NCBI GenBank assembly: GCA_947001705.1
Contig: CAMQHT010000001.1
Span: 1-64,000, forward strand
DNA length: 64,000 nucleotides
Direction: 5' to 3'
Source of the DNA: an uncultured Collinsella sp.
Lineage (GTDB): Bacteria; Actinomycetota; Coriobacteriia; Coriobacteriales; Coriobacteriaceae
Below the pieces are notes generated by a model that was not told the DNA's origin, did not search any database, and was given only the letters and a program-made list of their open reading frames with translations. Below are positions 26,121-36,581 of the stretch, piece by piece (position 1 is the first letter of the stretch; each line of letters begins with the position of its first letter). The position numbers and the translations under genes are program-made.

Positions 26121-26164
26121 GGGAGGCACTTGAGTTTTAGGATTCAAGGGTCTCCCTCTTTTTG
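26121..26164 (+). terminator. Terminator after rpmA
   Basis: Stem GGGAG...TTGA with TTCAA...CTCCC (interrupted by a small internal loop) is followed by TCTTTTTG. It separates rplU-rpmA from obg, although obg may also be reached by readthrough. Confidence 0.7.
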
Positions 26165-26167
26165 TAG

Positions 26168-27646
<1,479 letters not shown>

Positions 27647-27649
27647 GCC

Positions 27650-28327
27650 ATGTCGCTGCGCGGTGGAATCGGTTTGCCCGAGCTGCCCATAAAAGAGGGC
27701 AAAGAGTTTCGGCTTGGCATTATGGGCGGCACATTCGACCCGATTCATTACGGGCACCTGGTGACTGCCGAGCAGGCGCGCGAGTCGCTCGACTTGGACG
27801 CCGTGCTCTTTATGCCGGCGGGCTCTCCCGCCTTTAAGCTTGACAAGCCGGTGACGCCTGCCGAGGACCGTTATGCCATGACGGTCCTCGCCACCGCCGC
27901 GAACCCGGCCTTTTTGGCGAGCCGGTTCGAGATTGACCGTCCGGGCGTAACCTATACGGCCGATACGCTTCATGCCCTTCGCGACTTTTACCCGCCGCAG
28001 GTAAAGCTCTACTTTATTACGGGCGCCGACGCGATTATCGATATTGTGACCTGGCATGATGCCGAGCGAATTGCTGAGCTTGCTACCTTTATTGCGGCGA
28101 CGCGACCGGGTTTTGATATCGATACGGCGCGTGCCCGAATCAAAGAGTCGGGGCTGCCGTTCGATGTGCGCTATATTCAGATTCCGGCGCTGGCGATCAG
28201 CTCGACGAACATTCGTAAGCGAGTTGCCCGCGGCATGAGCGTGCGCTATCTTACGAGCGAGTCTGTGCTCGGCTACATTCGCAAGCGCAGTTTGTATGTC
28301 GATCTGGGTCAAGAAGATTTTGAGTGA
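27650..28327 (+). CDS. nadD: Nicotinate-mononucleotide adenylyltransferase
   Basis: A 225-residue enzyme making nicotinic acid adenine dinucleotide from NaMN and ATP for NAD synthesis. The nucleotidyltransferase motif GIMGGTFDPIHYGHLV lies near residue 25, and the closing ISSTNIRKRVARGMSVRYL is the second ATP-binding motif (ISSTxIR). A roughly 20-residue N-terminal extension precedes the catalytic fold. It starts 3 nt after obg and overlaps the next gene by 4 nt. Confidence 0.95.
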   Translation: MSLRGGIGLPELPIKEGKEFRLGIMGGTFDPIHYGHLVTAEQARESLDLDAVLFMPAGSPAFKLDKPVTPAEDRYAMTVLATAANPAFLASRFEIDRPGVTYTADTLHALRDFYPPQVKLYFITGADAIIDIVTWHDAERIAELATFIAATRPGFDIDTARARIKESGLPFDVRYIQIPALAISSTNIRKRVARGMSVRYLTSESVLGYIRKRSLYVDLGQEDFE

Positions 28328-28947
28328 TGGGGGCTACGTTGTCGGTAGAGGATCAGTTTGAGGGCGATGAGCGCGCGCTGCTCAAGCGCATTCAAGAGCT
28401 GCTCGATGTTCGCATGAAAGATAAGCGCAAGCGCTATGTGCATTCGCTGGGTGTTGCCGAGACCGCACTTCATCTGGCCGAGGTCTACGGCGTTGATCGC
28501 TTTGATGCCGCTGCCGCCGGCTTAATTCACGACTGGGACAAGGTGCTTTCCGATGACGAGCTCGTGGCCCGCGCGCTTCACTATGGCATCAAGGTTGCCG
28601 GCTCTCCTTCCGCCGCGACGCCGCTTTTGCATGGCCCTGTTGCCGCCTATGAGCTTCCGCAGCTTTTTCCCGAGCTGTCACCGGCTGTTTTCCAGGCTGT
28701 CGACCGTCACACCGTGGGTGCCTGCGACATGACGCCGCTCGATATGGTGGTCTTTGTGGCAGATGCCATCGAGCCCAACCGCCACGGCGACTATGCCCAT
28801 GCGCTGCGCAAGATGGTGGGGAAGTCGACGCTTGACGAGTTGTTCTTCTCCTGTTTTGCGCAGGGTCTGGTCTATGTGATCCAGTCCGGGCGCTATCTTT
28901 ATCCCACGGCTATTACGATTTACAACCATTACGCCCAGCTGCGCTAG
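28324..28947 (+). CDS. yqeK: HD-domain hydrolase, YqeK family
   Basis: A 207-residue HD-superfamily protein; YqeK relatives hydrolyse diadenosine tetraphosphate symmetrically. The metal motif is visible as HSLGVAETALHLAEVYG and LIHDWDKVL, with later His/Asp in LLHGPVAAYEL and MVVFVADAIEPNR. The GTG at 28324 overlaps the nadD stop (GTGA); the next codon, ATG 28327, is an equally possible start. The nadD-yqeK-rsfS order is widely conserved and links NAD synthesis, alarmone removal and ribosome silencing. Confidence 0.9.
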   Translation: MMGATLSVEDQFEGDERALLKRIQELLDVRMKDKRKRYVHSLGVAETALHLAEVYGVDRFDAAAAGLIHDWDKVLSDDELVARALHYGIKVAGSPSAATPLLHGPVAAYELPQLFPELSPAVFQAVDRHTVGACDMTPLDMVVFVADAIEPNRHGDYAHALRKMVGKSTLDELFFSCFAQGLVYVIQSGRYLYPTAITIYNHYAQLR

Positions 28948-28975
28948 CTCGGGTGTGTCTAGAAAGAGGTATTCC

Positions 28976-29431
28976 ATGGCCGACGAGACCATGACTGACG
29001 AGCAGATTCTTGAAGGTGTGGAGCACAAGAGTTTCGTTGCCACGTCCGACCGCACCGCCGCCTCGCTGTCCGCGAGCGGTGTCGCCGCCGAGGATGTCGC
29101 CCGCGCCGCCGCGCAGGCCGCCTACGACAAGAAGGGCGAGGACGTGCAGGTGCTCAACCTGACCGAGCTTTCCGACGTGTGCGACTACTTTGTGCTTGCC
29201 ACCGGTACCAACAACCGCCAGGTCGATTCGATCGTCGACGAGATCGAGGAGAAGGTCGCCGAGGCTTGCGGCGAGCATCCGTTCTCCATCGAGGGCCGCG
29301 AGCAGAAGACCTGGATGCTCATGGACTACGGCTCGGTCGTCGTTCACGTCTTCACTCCCGAAGCCCGCGACTTCTACCGCCTAGAAAAGCTCTGGGGTGA
29401 CGCCCCCCAGCTCCCCCTCAATCTCCTCTAG
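28976..29431 (+). CDS. rsfS: Ribosomal silencing factor RsfS
   Basis: A 151-residue protein that binds L14 and blocks 30S-50S joining when nutrients run low. The conserved part starts near residue 40: KKGEDVQVLNLTEL, SDVCDYFVLATGTNNRQV, WMLMDYGSVVVHVFTPEARDFYRLEKLWGDAP (last block split here into its visible pieces WMLMDYGSVVVHVF and DFYRLEKLWGDA). An N-terminal extension of about 35 residues is acidic and Ala-rich. The start at 28976 has AGAAAGAGG upstream, better than the in-frame ATG at 28955. Confidence 0.94.
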   Translation: MADETMTDEQILEGVEHKSFVATSDRTAASLSASGVAAEDVARAAAQAAYDKKGEDVQVLNLTELSDVCDYFVLATGTNNRQVDSIVDEIEEKVAEACGEHPFSIEGREQKTWMLMDYGSVVVHVFTPEARDFYRLEKLWGDAPQLPLNLL

Positions 29432-29434
29432 TGG

Positions 29435-29465
29435 CTCATTTGATACGGGGCTTTTTAGCTAGCTT
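29435..29465. repeat. Short REP-like motif after rsfS
   Basis: CTCATTTGATACGGGGC followed by TTTTTAGCTAGC closely resembles the motif at 37486-37515 (CTAATTTGGGACGGGGC, then TCTTTTAGCTAAC). Both share the CTCATTTGGGAC core seen in the inverted repeats around the transposase at 61.5-62.6 kb. Confidence 0.4.
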
Positions 29466-29475
29466 CGCGCATTTC

Positions 29476-29518
29476 GCCGGGCAGTTGCGGTTTTCCGCAC
29501 CTGCCCGGCTTTCTTTTT
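29476..29518 (+). terminator. Strong terminator after rsfS
   Basis: Nested perfect stems GCCGGGCAG/CTGCCCGGC and TGCGG/CCGCA with a TTTT loop are followed by TTTCTTTTT. It lies between the convergent genes rsfS and dinB. Confidence 0.9.
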
Positions 29519-29530
29519 GCCTAAAGGCGG

Positions 29531-30745
29531 TTAATCGTTGAAGCGGGATTGGCGGCCGAAAGATAGGGCGGTGTCGCCGAACTTGTCTCGGACGGCGTCG
29601 ATAGCGACCGAGAGGTCGCGACGGTCGCTTGATTGGGCTCCGCGGTCGTCGACTTCGCAGAACAGGTCGGTCTGGATGCCGCCCTGATGGTCAAAGTCGC
29701 TCATCCCGATACCCGCCAGACGCACATGCATGCCTTCCTGCCAGATGTTGTCGAGCAGTTCGAGTGCAACCGCCACGAAGATGTTCTCATCGTCGGTCGG
29801 ATGAGGCAGCCGGCGCTGTGCCGTACGCCCGCTGCCATACGAATACTTAAGCTTGAGCGTTACCGTGCCGCCCGTCAGTCTCTGACGGCGCAGGCGGCGT
29901 CCAACCGACTCACCCAGCAGCGCAATCGCCGCTTCGATGTCCCCGCGCTCAGTCAAATCTTTCGCAAAGGTGCGTTCATTGCTGACCGACTTGACCTCGC
30001 GCTCTTCATCGAGACTCGTGACTTCGGAGATTTCAAGTCCCAGCGCACGCTGACGCATACGTTCGCCGTTGACGCCAAAAATAGAGGCCAGGGTGGATTC
30101 CGGCGCGCGTGACAGCTCGCCGAGCGTGTAGATGCGCATACGGCGCAGTCGCTCCTCGGCCGAGCGCCCGATGCCGCTCATGGCAGATACCGGCAGCGCG
30201 GCCAAAAAGCGCTGCTCGGTTCCGGGGCGCACGATGGTCAGCCCAAACGGCTTATCCCGCTCGCTTGCGATCTTTGCGACCGTCTTGTTGCAGCCCACGC
30301 CAATGGAGCACGTCACTCCCAGCGCTGCCACACGGTCGCTTATACGCCGTGCAACCAGCAGTGGGTCCTCGGGCGCAAAGCGACCCGGTGTGATATCGAT
30401 AAAGGCTTCGTCGATGGATACGCGCTCAACGCGCGGCGTCTCCTCGGCAAGAATCGCCATGACCTGCGCGCTCACCTCGCGGTAGCGATCAAAGTGCCCG
30501 TGCGTCCAAATGGCTTGCGGGCACAAGCGCCGCGCCTCGGCCGAGGCCATGGCAGAGTGCACGCCAAAGCGGCGCGCCTCATACGAACACGTGGACACGA
30601 CGCCACGCGAATCGGCGTCTCCGCCCACGATGAGTGGCTTTCCGCGCCATTCGGGATGATCGAGCATCTCCACGCTCGCAAAAAACGCATCGAGGTCCAT
30701 GAGGCCCACCGCCGGACCCGTCCAGGGAGGCGGCGTGACGCTCAT
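29531..30745 (-). CDS. dinB: DNA polymerase IV (Y family)
   Basis: A 404-residue error-prone translesion polymerase. Catalytic acidic motifs are GLMDLDAFFASVE and RVSIDEAFIDITP, with the nucleotide-binding SYEARRFGVHSAM and the thumb segment LPVSAMSGIGRSAEERL. The little-finger domain follows from about residue 230. The start at 30745 has GAGG 6 nt upstream; ATG 30784 has no ribosome site. It converges on rsfS and diverges from the rpsP operon. No LexA-type operator was recognised upstream. The C-terminus lacks a clear QLxLF-type clamp motif. Confidence 0.94.
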   Translation of the reverse strand: MSVTPPPWTGPAVGLMDLDAFFASVEMLDHPEWRGKPLIVGGDADSRGVVSTCSYEARRFGVHSAMASAEARRLCPQAIWTHGHFDRYREVSAQVMAILAEETPRVERVSIDEAFIDITPGRFAPEDPLLVARRISDRVAALGVTCSIGVGCNKTVAKIASERDKPFGLTIVRPGTEQRFLAALPVSAMSGIGRSAEERLRRMRIYTLGELSRAPESTLASIFGVNGERMRQRALGLEISEVTSLDEEREVKSVSNERTFAKDLTERGDIEAAIALLGESVGRRLRRQRLTGGTVTLKLKYSYGSGRTAQRRLPHPTDDENIFVAVALELLDNIWQEGMHVRLAGIGMSDFDHQGGIQTDLFCEVDDRGAQSSDRRDLSVAIDAVRDKFGDTALSFGRQSRFND

Positions 30746-30828
30746 GGCATCCTCATAACCGTATGTATGTTCGCGTCTTTCCATGTCATGAGTATACCGC
30801 GCAGCTCATGTGGGGTGCGTGTATGTGC

Positions 30829-30856
30829 TTGCAAATCCCGAATTCTTGTCTAAGAT
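30829..30856 (+). promoter_or_regulatory. Upstream promoter candidate of the rpsP operon
   Basis: TTGCAA at 30829-30834 and TAAGAT at 30851-30856 with a 16-nt spacer, about 130 nt before rpsP. It lies in the divergent dinB-rpsP intergenic region. Confidence 0.45.
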
Positions 30857-30900
30857 ATGGATTTGCCCTCGACTACACCGAAGAAGTTGGTCTCACGGAC

Positions 30901-30929
30901 TTCACCTGCCCGCGTCGATGGCGTATTAT
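30901..30929 (+). promoter_or_regulatory. Proximal promoter candidate of the rpsP operon
   Basis: TTCACC at 30901-30906 and TATTAT at 30924-30929 with a 17-nt spacer, about 57 nt before the rpsP start codon. With the upstream candidate it would form a tandem pair. Confidence 0.5.
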
Positions 30930-30985
30930 GTTCAACTGTTTGTTTGTAGTTGCAGCCTAAAGCTGCTTGGTTGGAGGAGTTTCCT

Positions 30986-31327
30986 TTGGCAGTCAAGATT
31001 CGCCTTGCTCGTCACGGCGCTAAGAAGCGTCCGTACTACCGTGTCGTCGTCGCCGATTCCCGCGCCCCGCGTGACGGTCGTATCATCGAGGAGGTTGGCC
31101 GCTACAACCCGATGACCGCCCCCAAGACCATCAACCTCGACCTCGAGAAGATCGCCGACTGGCAGTCCAAGGGCGCTCAGCTCACCGACGCCGTCGCCGC
31201 TCTGGTCAAGGCCGCCAACGAGGGCGAGAAGACCGAGACCGTCGTCAAGAAGTCCAAGAAGCAGCTCGCCAAAGAGGCCGAGGCCGCTAAGGCTGCCGCT
31301 GAGGCCGCTGAGGGCGCCGAGGAGTAA
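30986..31327 (+). CDS. rpsP: 30S ribosomal protein S16
   Basis: A 113-residue small-subunit assembly protein starting [20 protein letters not shown] (TTG read as Met) with [18 protein letters not shown]. The TTG at 30986 has GGAGGAG 6 nt upstream and matches the family N-terminus; the longer reading from 30950 adds unrelated residues. The last 30 residues form a Lys/Ala/Glu tail beyond the usual length. It opens the operon rpsP-khpA-rimM-trmD. Confidence 0.97.
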   Translation: MAVKIRLARHGAKKRPYYRVVVADSRAPRDGRIIEEVGRYNPMTAPKTINLDLEKIADWQSKGAQLTDAVAALVKAANEGEKTETVVKKSKKQLAKEAEAAKAAAEAAEGAEE

Positions 31328-31330
31328 ATC

Positions 31331-31615
31331 GTGCCTGAGGTTGACGCTGCACAGCTCGAGGGTGAGGCAATGCTCTCAGATCGCATCGCCGATCTCGTCG
31401 AATATCTCGTTGTTCAGATCGTCGACGACCCGGATTCCGTGAGCCTTGAGGTCATTGATGGTGATGACGCCTCTACGATTGAGGTTTCTGTCGCCGAGGA
31501 TGATGTCGCTAAGGTCATCGGCCGTCGTGGCCGTACCATCAAGGCCATTCGCACGCTCGCCCGTGCACTGGCCGCTCGCCTCGACACTGCTGTCGAGGTA
31601 GAGGTTCTGGGCTAG
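31331..31615 (+). CDS. khpA: KH-domain RNA-binding protein KhpA
   Basis: A 94-residue single KH-domain protein with the GxxG loop seen as IGRRGRTIKAIRTLAR. Family members bind RNA with KhpB and influence cell elongation in Gram-positives. It starts at GTG 31331 with GGAG 6 nt upstream; an internal ATG at 31370 would give a shorter, also plausible protein. Its position 3 nt after rpsP and 4 nt before rimM is the standard one. Confidence 0.92.
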   Translation: MPEVDAAQLEGEAMLSDRIADLVEYLVVQIVDDPDSVSLEVIDGDDASTIEVSVAEDDVAKVIGRRGRTIKAIRTLARALAARLDTAVEVEVLG

Positions 31616-31619
31616 GACC

Positions 31620-32141
31620 TTGAGGTCCCAGTACAAAAACATCGCCCGTGTGGTCAAGCCGCACGGAAGGAAGGGGGAGGTCCTCGCGCAGCCGCTGCGG
31701 GGGCTTCCTTCTGTATTAGAGCCGGGTATGCGCGTCGCACTGACGCCGCCGGCGCTCAAGCGCGACCGCTTTTGCACGGTCGTGTCCGTCACCGATACGG
31801 GCGATGGCGATCTGGTCTCGTTTGAGGGCATTGACGACTTGACGGCCGCCGAGGGCATCACGGGATGCTACGTGCTGGCAAATCGTGACGATTTTGAGCT
31901 CGATTCGCTCGACGCTGCCTATACCGACCTGATGGGTCGCGAGGTGGTCGACGAGCGCTTCGGTTCGCTCGGCACGATCGTCGAGATCATGTCGACGCCC
32001 GCTAACGATGTTTGGGTTGTCGAGGGCGATCGGTACGGCGAGGTACTGATTCCCGTGATCGAGCAGGTCGTGCTCGATCTTCCCGACACAGGAACAATTT
32101 CCGTCCATGTTATGGACGGCCTGATCGATATGGACAAGTAG
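31620..32141 (+). CDS. rimM: 16S rRNA processing protein RimM
   Basis: A 173-residue 30S maturation factor binding S19. The N-terminal beta-barrel begins IARVVKPHGRKGEVLAQPL, and the C-terminal PRC-barrel shows GREVVDERFGSLGTIVEI, DVWVVEGDRYGEVLIPVI and the typical ending DGLIDM. Length is standard. TTG at 31620 was taken as the start, with AGGA a few bases upstream at the end of khpA. Cotranscription with trmD fits its usual context. Confidence 0.93.
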   Translation: MRSQYKNIARVVKPHGRKGEVLAQPLRGLPSVLEPGMRVALTPPALKRDRFCTVVSVTDTGDGDLVSFEGIDDLTAAEGITGCYVLANRDDFELDSLDAAYTDLMGREVVDERFGSLGTIVEIMSTPANDVWVVEGDRYGEVLIPVIEQVVLDLPDTGTISVHVMDGLIDMDK

Positions 32142-32151
32142 GGAGGACAAC

Positions 32152-32910
32152 ATGCTGATCGAGACCCTTTCGGTCTTTCCCGAGATGTTTGAGCCCGTCA
32201 TGTCCACATCGATTTTGGGCCGCGCCCGCAAGGCCGGCCTTTTTGATTTTAAGGCGTATAACCTGCGCGACTGGACGCACGACCGCCATCGTACCGTCGA
32301 TGACGAGCCGTACGGCGGCGGGCAGGGCATGCTCATGAAGGTCGAGCCTATCGCAGAGGCCATCGAGGCCATTAGCGCAGAGGGTCCCAAGCCCACGGTT
32401 GTGTTCTTCACCCCCTGTGGCGAGCCCTTTACGCAGCATGTGGCCGAGCGCCTGCTCAAAAGTGAGCGCCTGCTGTTTGTGTGCAGTCGCTACGAGGGCG
32501 TCGACGAGCGCGCGTATGCGTATGCCGATGAGCGTCTGTCGATCGGCGACTACGTGCTTACGGGCGGCGAGCTTCCCTCTATGGTCGTTGCCGATGCCGT
32601 CGTACGCCTGATTCCCGGCGCCCTGGGCGACGAGATGAGCAACGTGGACGAGTCGTTCTCGACCGCCGAGGATGGAGGCCTGCTCGAGTACGCGCAGTAC
32701 ACCCGTCCTGCCGAGTTCAACGGCGAGGGCGTGCCTCCGGTGCTTGTGAGCGGCGATCATGCTAAGGTCGATGCGTGGCGTCGTAAGAACGCCATCGAGC
32801 GCACCTGTCGTTGGCGTCCCGATCTGATTGAGACGGCGCGGCTCACGCCCGAGGAGCGCGCTTACGCGCAGGAGATTCTGGACGCTTCGTATTCGCAGAG
32901 CGAGGAGTGA
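32152..32910 (+). CDS. trmD: tRNA (guanine-N1)-methyltransferase TrmD
   Basis: A 252-residue SPOUT enzyme methylating G37 of tRNAs to keep the reading frame. It starts MLIETLSVFPEMFEPVMSTS and has DDEPYGGGQGMLMKVEPI, the knot region VCSRYEGVDERAYAYADE and SIGDYVLTGGELPSM, and RPAEFNGEGVPPVLVSGDH. Length is standard. GGGAGG precedes the ATG. In most genomes rplS follows; here lepB begins after 2 nt and rplS lies 7.8 kb away. Confidence 0.97.
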   Translation: MLIETLSVFPEMFEPVMSTSILGRARKAGLFDFKAYNLRDWTHDRHRTVDDEPYGGGQGMLMKVEPIAEAIEAISAEGPKPTVVFFTPCGEPFTQHVAERLLKSERLLFVCSRYEGVDERAYAYADERLSIGDYVLTGGELPSMVVADAVVRLIPGALGDEMSNVDESFSTAEDGGLLEYAQYTRPAEFNGEGVPPVLVSGDHAKVDAWRRKNAIERTCRWRPDLIETARLTPEERAYAQEILDASYSQSEE

Positions 32911-32912
32911 GG

Positions 32913-33476
32913 ATGGTTCCATCGCAGCATTCCGTGCTAAAGGGTGCGTTTGAGTGGATCGTGGTCGTCGCGATCGCACTGGTCGCTACCTTCTTGATTC
33001 GCTCGTTTGTGGTCGAACCCTTTGTGGTACCCACCGGTTCCATGGAGTCCACGATCGAGATTGGCGACCAGATCCTGGCACAAAAGGTGAGCCTCGAGCT
33101 CGGTCAGCCCGTCAAGCAGGGCGATATCGTGGTGTTTCACAACCCCGATGGCACCTCCGAGCATGATGTTCTTGTCAAGCGTGTTATTGCCACGGCCGGG
33201 CAGACGGTCGACCTGCAGGATGGCAAGGTGGTCGTTGACGGCCAAGCGCTCGACGAGGACTATACGACGGGCATGAGCTGGCCACTTTCGGTCCAAGCGC
33301 CCGGCGCTCAGGTAAGCTATCCCTACACCGTTCCCGACGGGTGCGTGTGGGTGATGGGCGACAACCGCGAGAACTCTGCTGACTCCCGCTACTTTGGCCC
33401 GGTCGACCGCTCCGAATTGATCGCCGTGGCGCTCGTGCGTTACTGGCCGCTCAACCGTCTGGGCGCTATCGACTAA
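32913..33476 (+). CDS. lepB: Type I signal peptidase
   Basis: A 187-residue membrane protease that removes signal peptides. One N-terminal helix (FEWIVVVAIALVATFLI) is followed by the catalytic Ser box PTGSMESTIEIGD, the Lys box VLVKRVIATAGQTV and the GDNRENSADSRYFG box, giving the Ser-Lys dyad. Length fits single-helix Gram-positive SPases. The ATG at 32913 has GAGGAG 5 nt upstream; a GTG at 32907 overlapping the trmD stop is the alternative. Confidence 0.95.
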   Translation: MVPSQHSVLKGAFEWIVVVAIALVATFLIRSFVVEPFVVPTGSMESTIEIGDQILAQKVSLELGQPVKQGDIVVFHNPDGTSEHDVLVKRVIATAGQTVDLQDGKVVVDGQALDEDYTTGMSWPLSVQAPGAQVSYPYTVPDGCVWVMGDNRENSADSRYFGPVDRSELIAVALVRYWPLNRLGAID

Positions 33477-33535
33477 AAACCGCTATAGTACAGTACCTAA
33501 CCGTGTAATCGTTTCGACGAGGGGATATTAGAGGC

Positions 33536-34447
33536 ATGAACGCTTCATCGCTTTCCTTCCAAGACATCATCCTGCGCCTCCAGCAGTACTGGGGCGAGCA
33601 GGGCTGCGTCATCATGCAGCCCTATGACTCCGAGGTCGGTGCCGGTACCTTCCATACCGCGACCACGCTGCGCTCGCTCGGTCCCGCCGAGTGGCGCACC
33701 TGCTATGCGCAGCCTTGCCGCCGTCCCGCCGACGGCCGCTACGGCGAGAACCCCAACCGCATGCAGCACTACTATCAGTTCCAGGTGCTCATCAAGCCCT
33801 CACCGGTCAACGCCCAGGAGCTTTACCTGGGGTCTCTTGCCGCTATCGGTCTGGACCCCAACGACCATGACGTCCGCTTTGTCGAGGACGACTGGGAGAG
33901 CCCGACGCTCGGCGCCTGGGGCCTTGGCTGGGAGGTCTGGCTCAACGGCATGGAGGTCACGCAGTTTACGTACTTCCAGCAGGTAGGCGGCATCGAGGTC
34001 GACCCCGTGCCCGTCGAGATCACCTATGGCCTAGAGCGCATTGCCATGTATGCGCAGGGCGTTAACTCGGTCTACGACTTGGTGTGGAGCTACCTGCCCG
34101 ACGGCACGCCCATGACCTATGGCGACGTGTTCCTCGAGAACGAGCGCGAGTTCAGTGCCTATAACTTTGAGGTCGCAAACGTCGAGATGATGCGTCAGAA
34201 GTTTGACGACTACGAGGCCGAGTGCCATTCCTGCCTGGAGCGCAAGCTGCCGCTGCCGGCATATGACTGCGTCATGAAGTGCAGCCACGCTTTCAACCTG
34301 CTCGATGCTCGCGGCGCCCTGTCCGCGGTCGAGCGTGCCAACTACATCCTGCGCGTCCGCGCCGTCGCCAAGGCGTGCTGCGAGGCCTACATGGCCGAGG
34401 TCGCCGGAGTCAACGAGAATGCCGATCAGGAAGGCGAGGTGGCGTAA
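33536..34447 (+). CDS. glyQ: Glycyl-tRNA synthetase alpha subunit
   Basis: The 303-residue catalytic subunit of heterotetrameric GlyRS. It begins with [20 protein letters not shown], then [40 protein letters not shown] and [15 protein letters not shown], all characteristic of the alpha subunit. Length is standard. It precedes glyS by 3 nt, so the subunits should be made in step. A TATAGT at 33484-33489 upstream may be a -10 box, but no good -35 box was found and a T-box leader is not visible in the 59-nt gap. Confidence 0.97.
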   Translation: MNASSLSFQDIILRLQQYWGEQGCVIMQPYDSEVGAGTFHTATTLRSLGPAEWRTCYAQPCRRPADGRYGENPNRMQHYYQFQVLIKPSPVNAQELYLGSLAAIGLDPNDHDVRFVEDDWESPTLGAWGLGWEVWLNGMEVTQFTYFQQVGGIEVDPVPVEITYGLERIAMYAQGVNSVYDLVWSYLPDGTPMTYGDVFLENEREFSAYNFEVANVEMMRQKFDDYEAECHSCLERKLPLPAYDCVMKCSHAFNLLDARGALSAVERANYILRVRAVAKACCEAYMAEVAGVNENADQEGEVA

Positions 34448-34450
34448 GCC

Positions 34451-36547
34451 ATGGCAGACGCTAAGGATTTCCTGTTTGAGATCGGTACGGAAGAAATGCC
34501 CTCCGCACCGCTGAACAATGCCGTCAAGCAGCTTGGCACCATGATCGCCAAGGGTCTCGACGAGGCCGGTCTGGCCCACGGCGAGGTCCGTGTGATCTCG
34601 AGCCCGCGCCGCCTGGCTGCGCTCGTTGCCGACGTCGCCACCGCGACCGACGAGGTTCACGAGGTCAAGCGCGGCCCCGCGGCCAACATCGCCTTCGATG
34701 CCGATGGTAACGCCACCAAGGCCGCCCAGGGCTTCGCCCGCAAGTGCGGTGTGGCTGCCGAGGATCTGGTTCGTCGCGAGGACACCGACGGCCGTGAGTA
34801 CGTCTTTGCCGAGAAGAACATCCCTTCCGCCCCGGCCACCCCGATCCTGACGGCCCTGTGCGAGAAGACTATCGCTGGCCTGCAGTGGCCCAACTACCGC
34901 TCTCAGCGCTGGGGTCACGAGCATGCGACCTTTGTTCGTCCGGTCCGCTGGATCTGCTGCCTTCTGGGCGAGGACGTTGTGCCCGTGTCGTTTGCCGACG
35001 TGACGAGTGGCAACACCACGCGTGGTCATCGCGTGCTTGGCCCCGGTGACCATGTGGTCGCCAGCCCCGCCGTCTACGAGCAGGTGCTCGAGGACGCCGG
35101 CGTGCTTTCTGCCGAGCGCCGTCGCGAGGCCATCCTTGCCGGTATCGCCGAGGTCGAGGCTGCCCGTCCCGGCTGCCATGTCGATACGCCCAAGAAGGTC
35201 TTTGAGGAGGTCATCAACCTCTGCGAGTGGCCGACGGTGCTCGTCGGGACCTTCGATGAGGAGTTCCTCAAGGTCCCGCACGAGATCATCTGCGAGTCCA
35301 TGCTCACCAACCAGCGCTACTTCCCGATCTATGACGGCGAGGGCAAGCTCACGCGTGAGTTCGTGGTCGTCTCCAACAGCAAGCCCGAGAACGCCGAGCG
35401 CGTGATCGACGGCAACGAGCGCGTTGTGCGTGCCCGTCTGGACGATGCCAAGTTCTTCTACGAGGAGGACCTGAAGATCTCCCTCGACGAGTTCCGCGAG
35501 CGTCTGGCCAAGGTCGCCTTCCAGGAAAAGCTCGGTAGCGTGCTCGCCAAGTCCGAGCGCATCGAGCAGCTCGCGCTCGCTATTGCCCGTGAGGCACACC
35601 TGGGTGCTCACCTGGCAGCCGATGCCGCTCGCGCCGCGCACCTGTGCAAGGCCGACTTGGTATCCAACGCCGTCGTCGAGTTCACGAGCCAGCAGGGCGT
35701 GATGGGCGGTTACTACGCCACCGCGATGGGGGAGAACGATGAGGTCGCCCACGCCATTCGCGATCATTATCGTCCCCGCTTTGCCGGTGACGAGCTGCCC
35801 GAGGGCACCGCTGGCTGCATCGTGGCCTGCGCCGACAAGCTCGATACCATCGCCGGTATCTTTGCCATTGGCGAGCCCCCGACCGGCTCCTCCGATCCCT
35901 ACGCGCTGCGTCGTGCCGCTATCGGCATCATCAACATCCTGCGCGACCGTCTGCCGATCGATCCCACGTCGCTTATCGACTTTGCCCTTGAGCTCTATAG
36001 CGAGCAGGGTATCGAGTTCGACGCCGCCGAGGTCGCTCAGCAGGTTCGCGACTTCTTCCACGGCCGTCTGGTGAGCATGGCCCGCGACGAAAAGATCCCG
36101 GCCGATACCGTTGCCGCCGTCTCCGCGGTGCACATCATCGCCCCGTCCGTCTTCTTCGCCCGCTGCGCCGCCCTCGACGAGGCCCGCAAGAACGACGCTG
36201 AGACGTTCGATAACCTGGCGACCGCCTATGCCCGCGCCGCGCACATCTCCAAGCCCGAGCTGGGCGCGGAGTACGACCGCGCCCTGATGGGCGAGGTCGA
36301 GCTCGCGCTTGCCGATGCCTCCGAGGCTGCTCAGACCGCTGTCGACGCCGCCCTTGCTGCCGAGGATTACCCGGCCGCATTTGCCGCCCTTGCCGCCCTG
36401 CGCGCCCCCATCGACCGCTTCTTCGACGAGGTCATGGTCATGGATAAGGACGAGCAGCTTCGCGATAATCGCCTTAAGCTGCTCAACCGCTTCGAGGCCG
36501 TTTTCTCCGGCATCGCAAACATCGGTGAGCTTGCTCGCAAAAAGTAA
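34451..36547 (+). CDS. glyS: Glycyl-tRNA synthetase beta subunit
   Basis: The 698-residue tRNA-binding subunit. It starts with KDFLFEIGTEEMPSAPLNNA and carries VRWICCLLGEDVVPVSF, HEIICESMLTNQRYFPIYDG, RLDDAKFFYEEDLK, the HD-like region (AAHLCKADLVSNAVVEF) and the C-terminal DPYALRRAAIGI plus anticodon-binding-type segment ending FFDEVMVMDKDEQLRDNRLK (both within standard positions). Full length for the family. It is followed after 34 nt by the dikinase regulator. Confidence 0.97.
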   Translation: MADAKDFLFEIGTEEMPSAPLNNAVKQLGTMIAKGLDEAGLAHGEVRVISSPRRLAALVADVATATDEVHEVKRGPAANIAFDADGNATKAAQGFARKCGVAAEDLVRREDTDGREYVFAEKNIPSAPATPILTALCEKTIAGLQWPNYRSQRWGHEHATFVRPVRWICCLLGEDVVPVSFADVTSGNTTRGHRVLGPGDHVVASPAVYEQVLEDAGVLSAERRREAILAGIAEVEAARPGCHVDTPKKVFEEVINLCEWPTVLVGTFDEEFLKVPHEIICESMLTNQRYFPIYDGEGKLTREFVVVSNSKPENAERVIDGNERVVRARLDDAKFFYEEDLKISLDEFRERLAKVAFQEKLGSVLAKSERIEQLALAIAREAHLGAHLAADAARAAHLCKADLVSNAVVEFTSQQGVMGGYYATAMGENDEVAHAIRDHYRPRFAGDELPEGTAGCIVACADKLDTIAGIFAIGEPPTGSSDPYALRRAAIGIINILRDRLPIDPTSLIDFALELYSEQGIEFDAAEVAQQVRDFFHGRLVSMARDEKIPADTVAAVSAVHIIAPSVFFARCAALDEARKNDAETFDNLATAYARAAHISKPELGAEYDRALMGEVELALADASEAAQTAVDAALAAEDYPAAFAALAALRAPIDRFFDEVMVMDKDEQLRDNRLKLLNRFEAVFSGIANIGELARKK

Positions 36548-36581
36548 GCCAGCCTGCGCATAAGCGCAAAAGGAGCCCCGC

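Noticed and set aside
33477..33535. T-box leader before glyQ
   Set aside because: The gap is only 59 nt and lacks the T-box sequence and a specifier stem.
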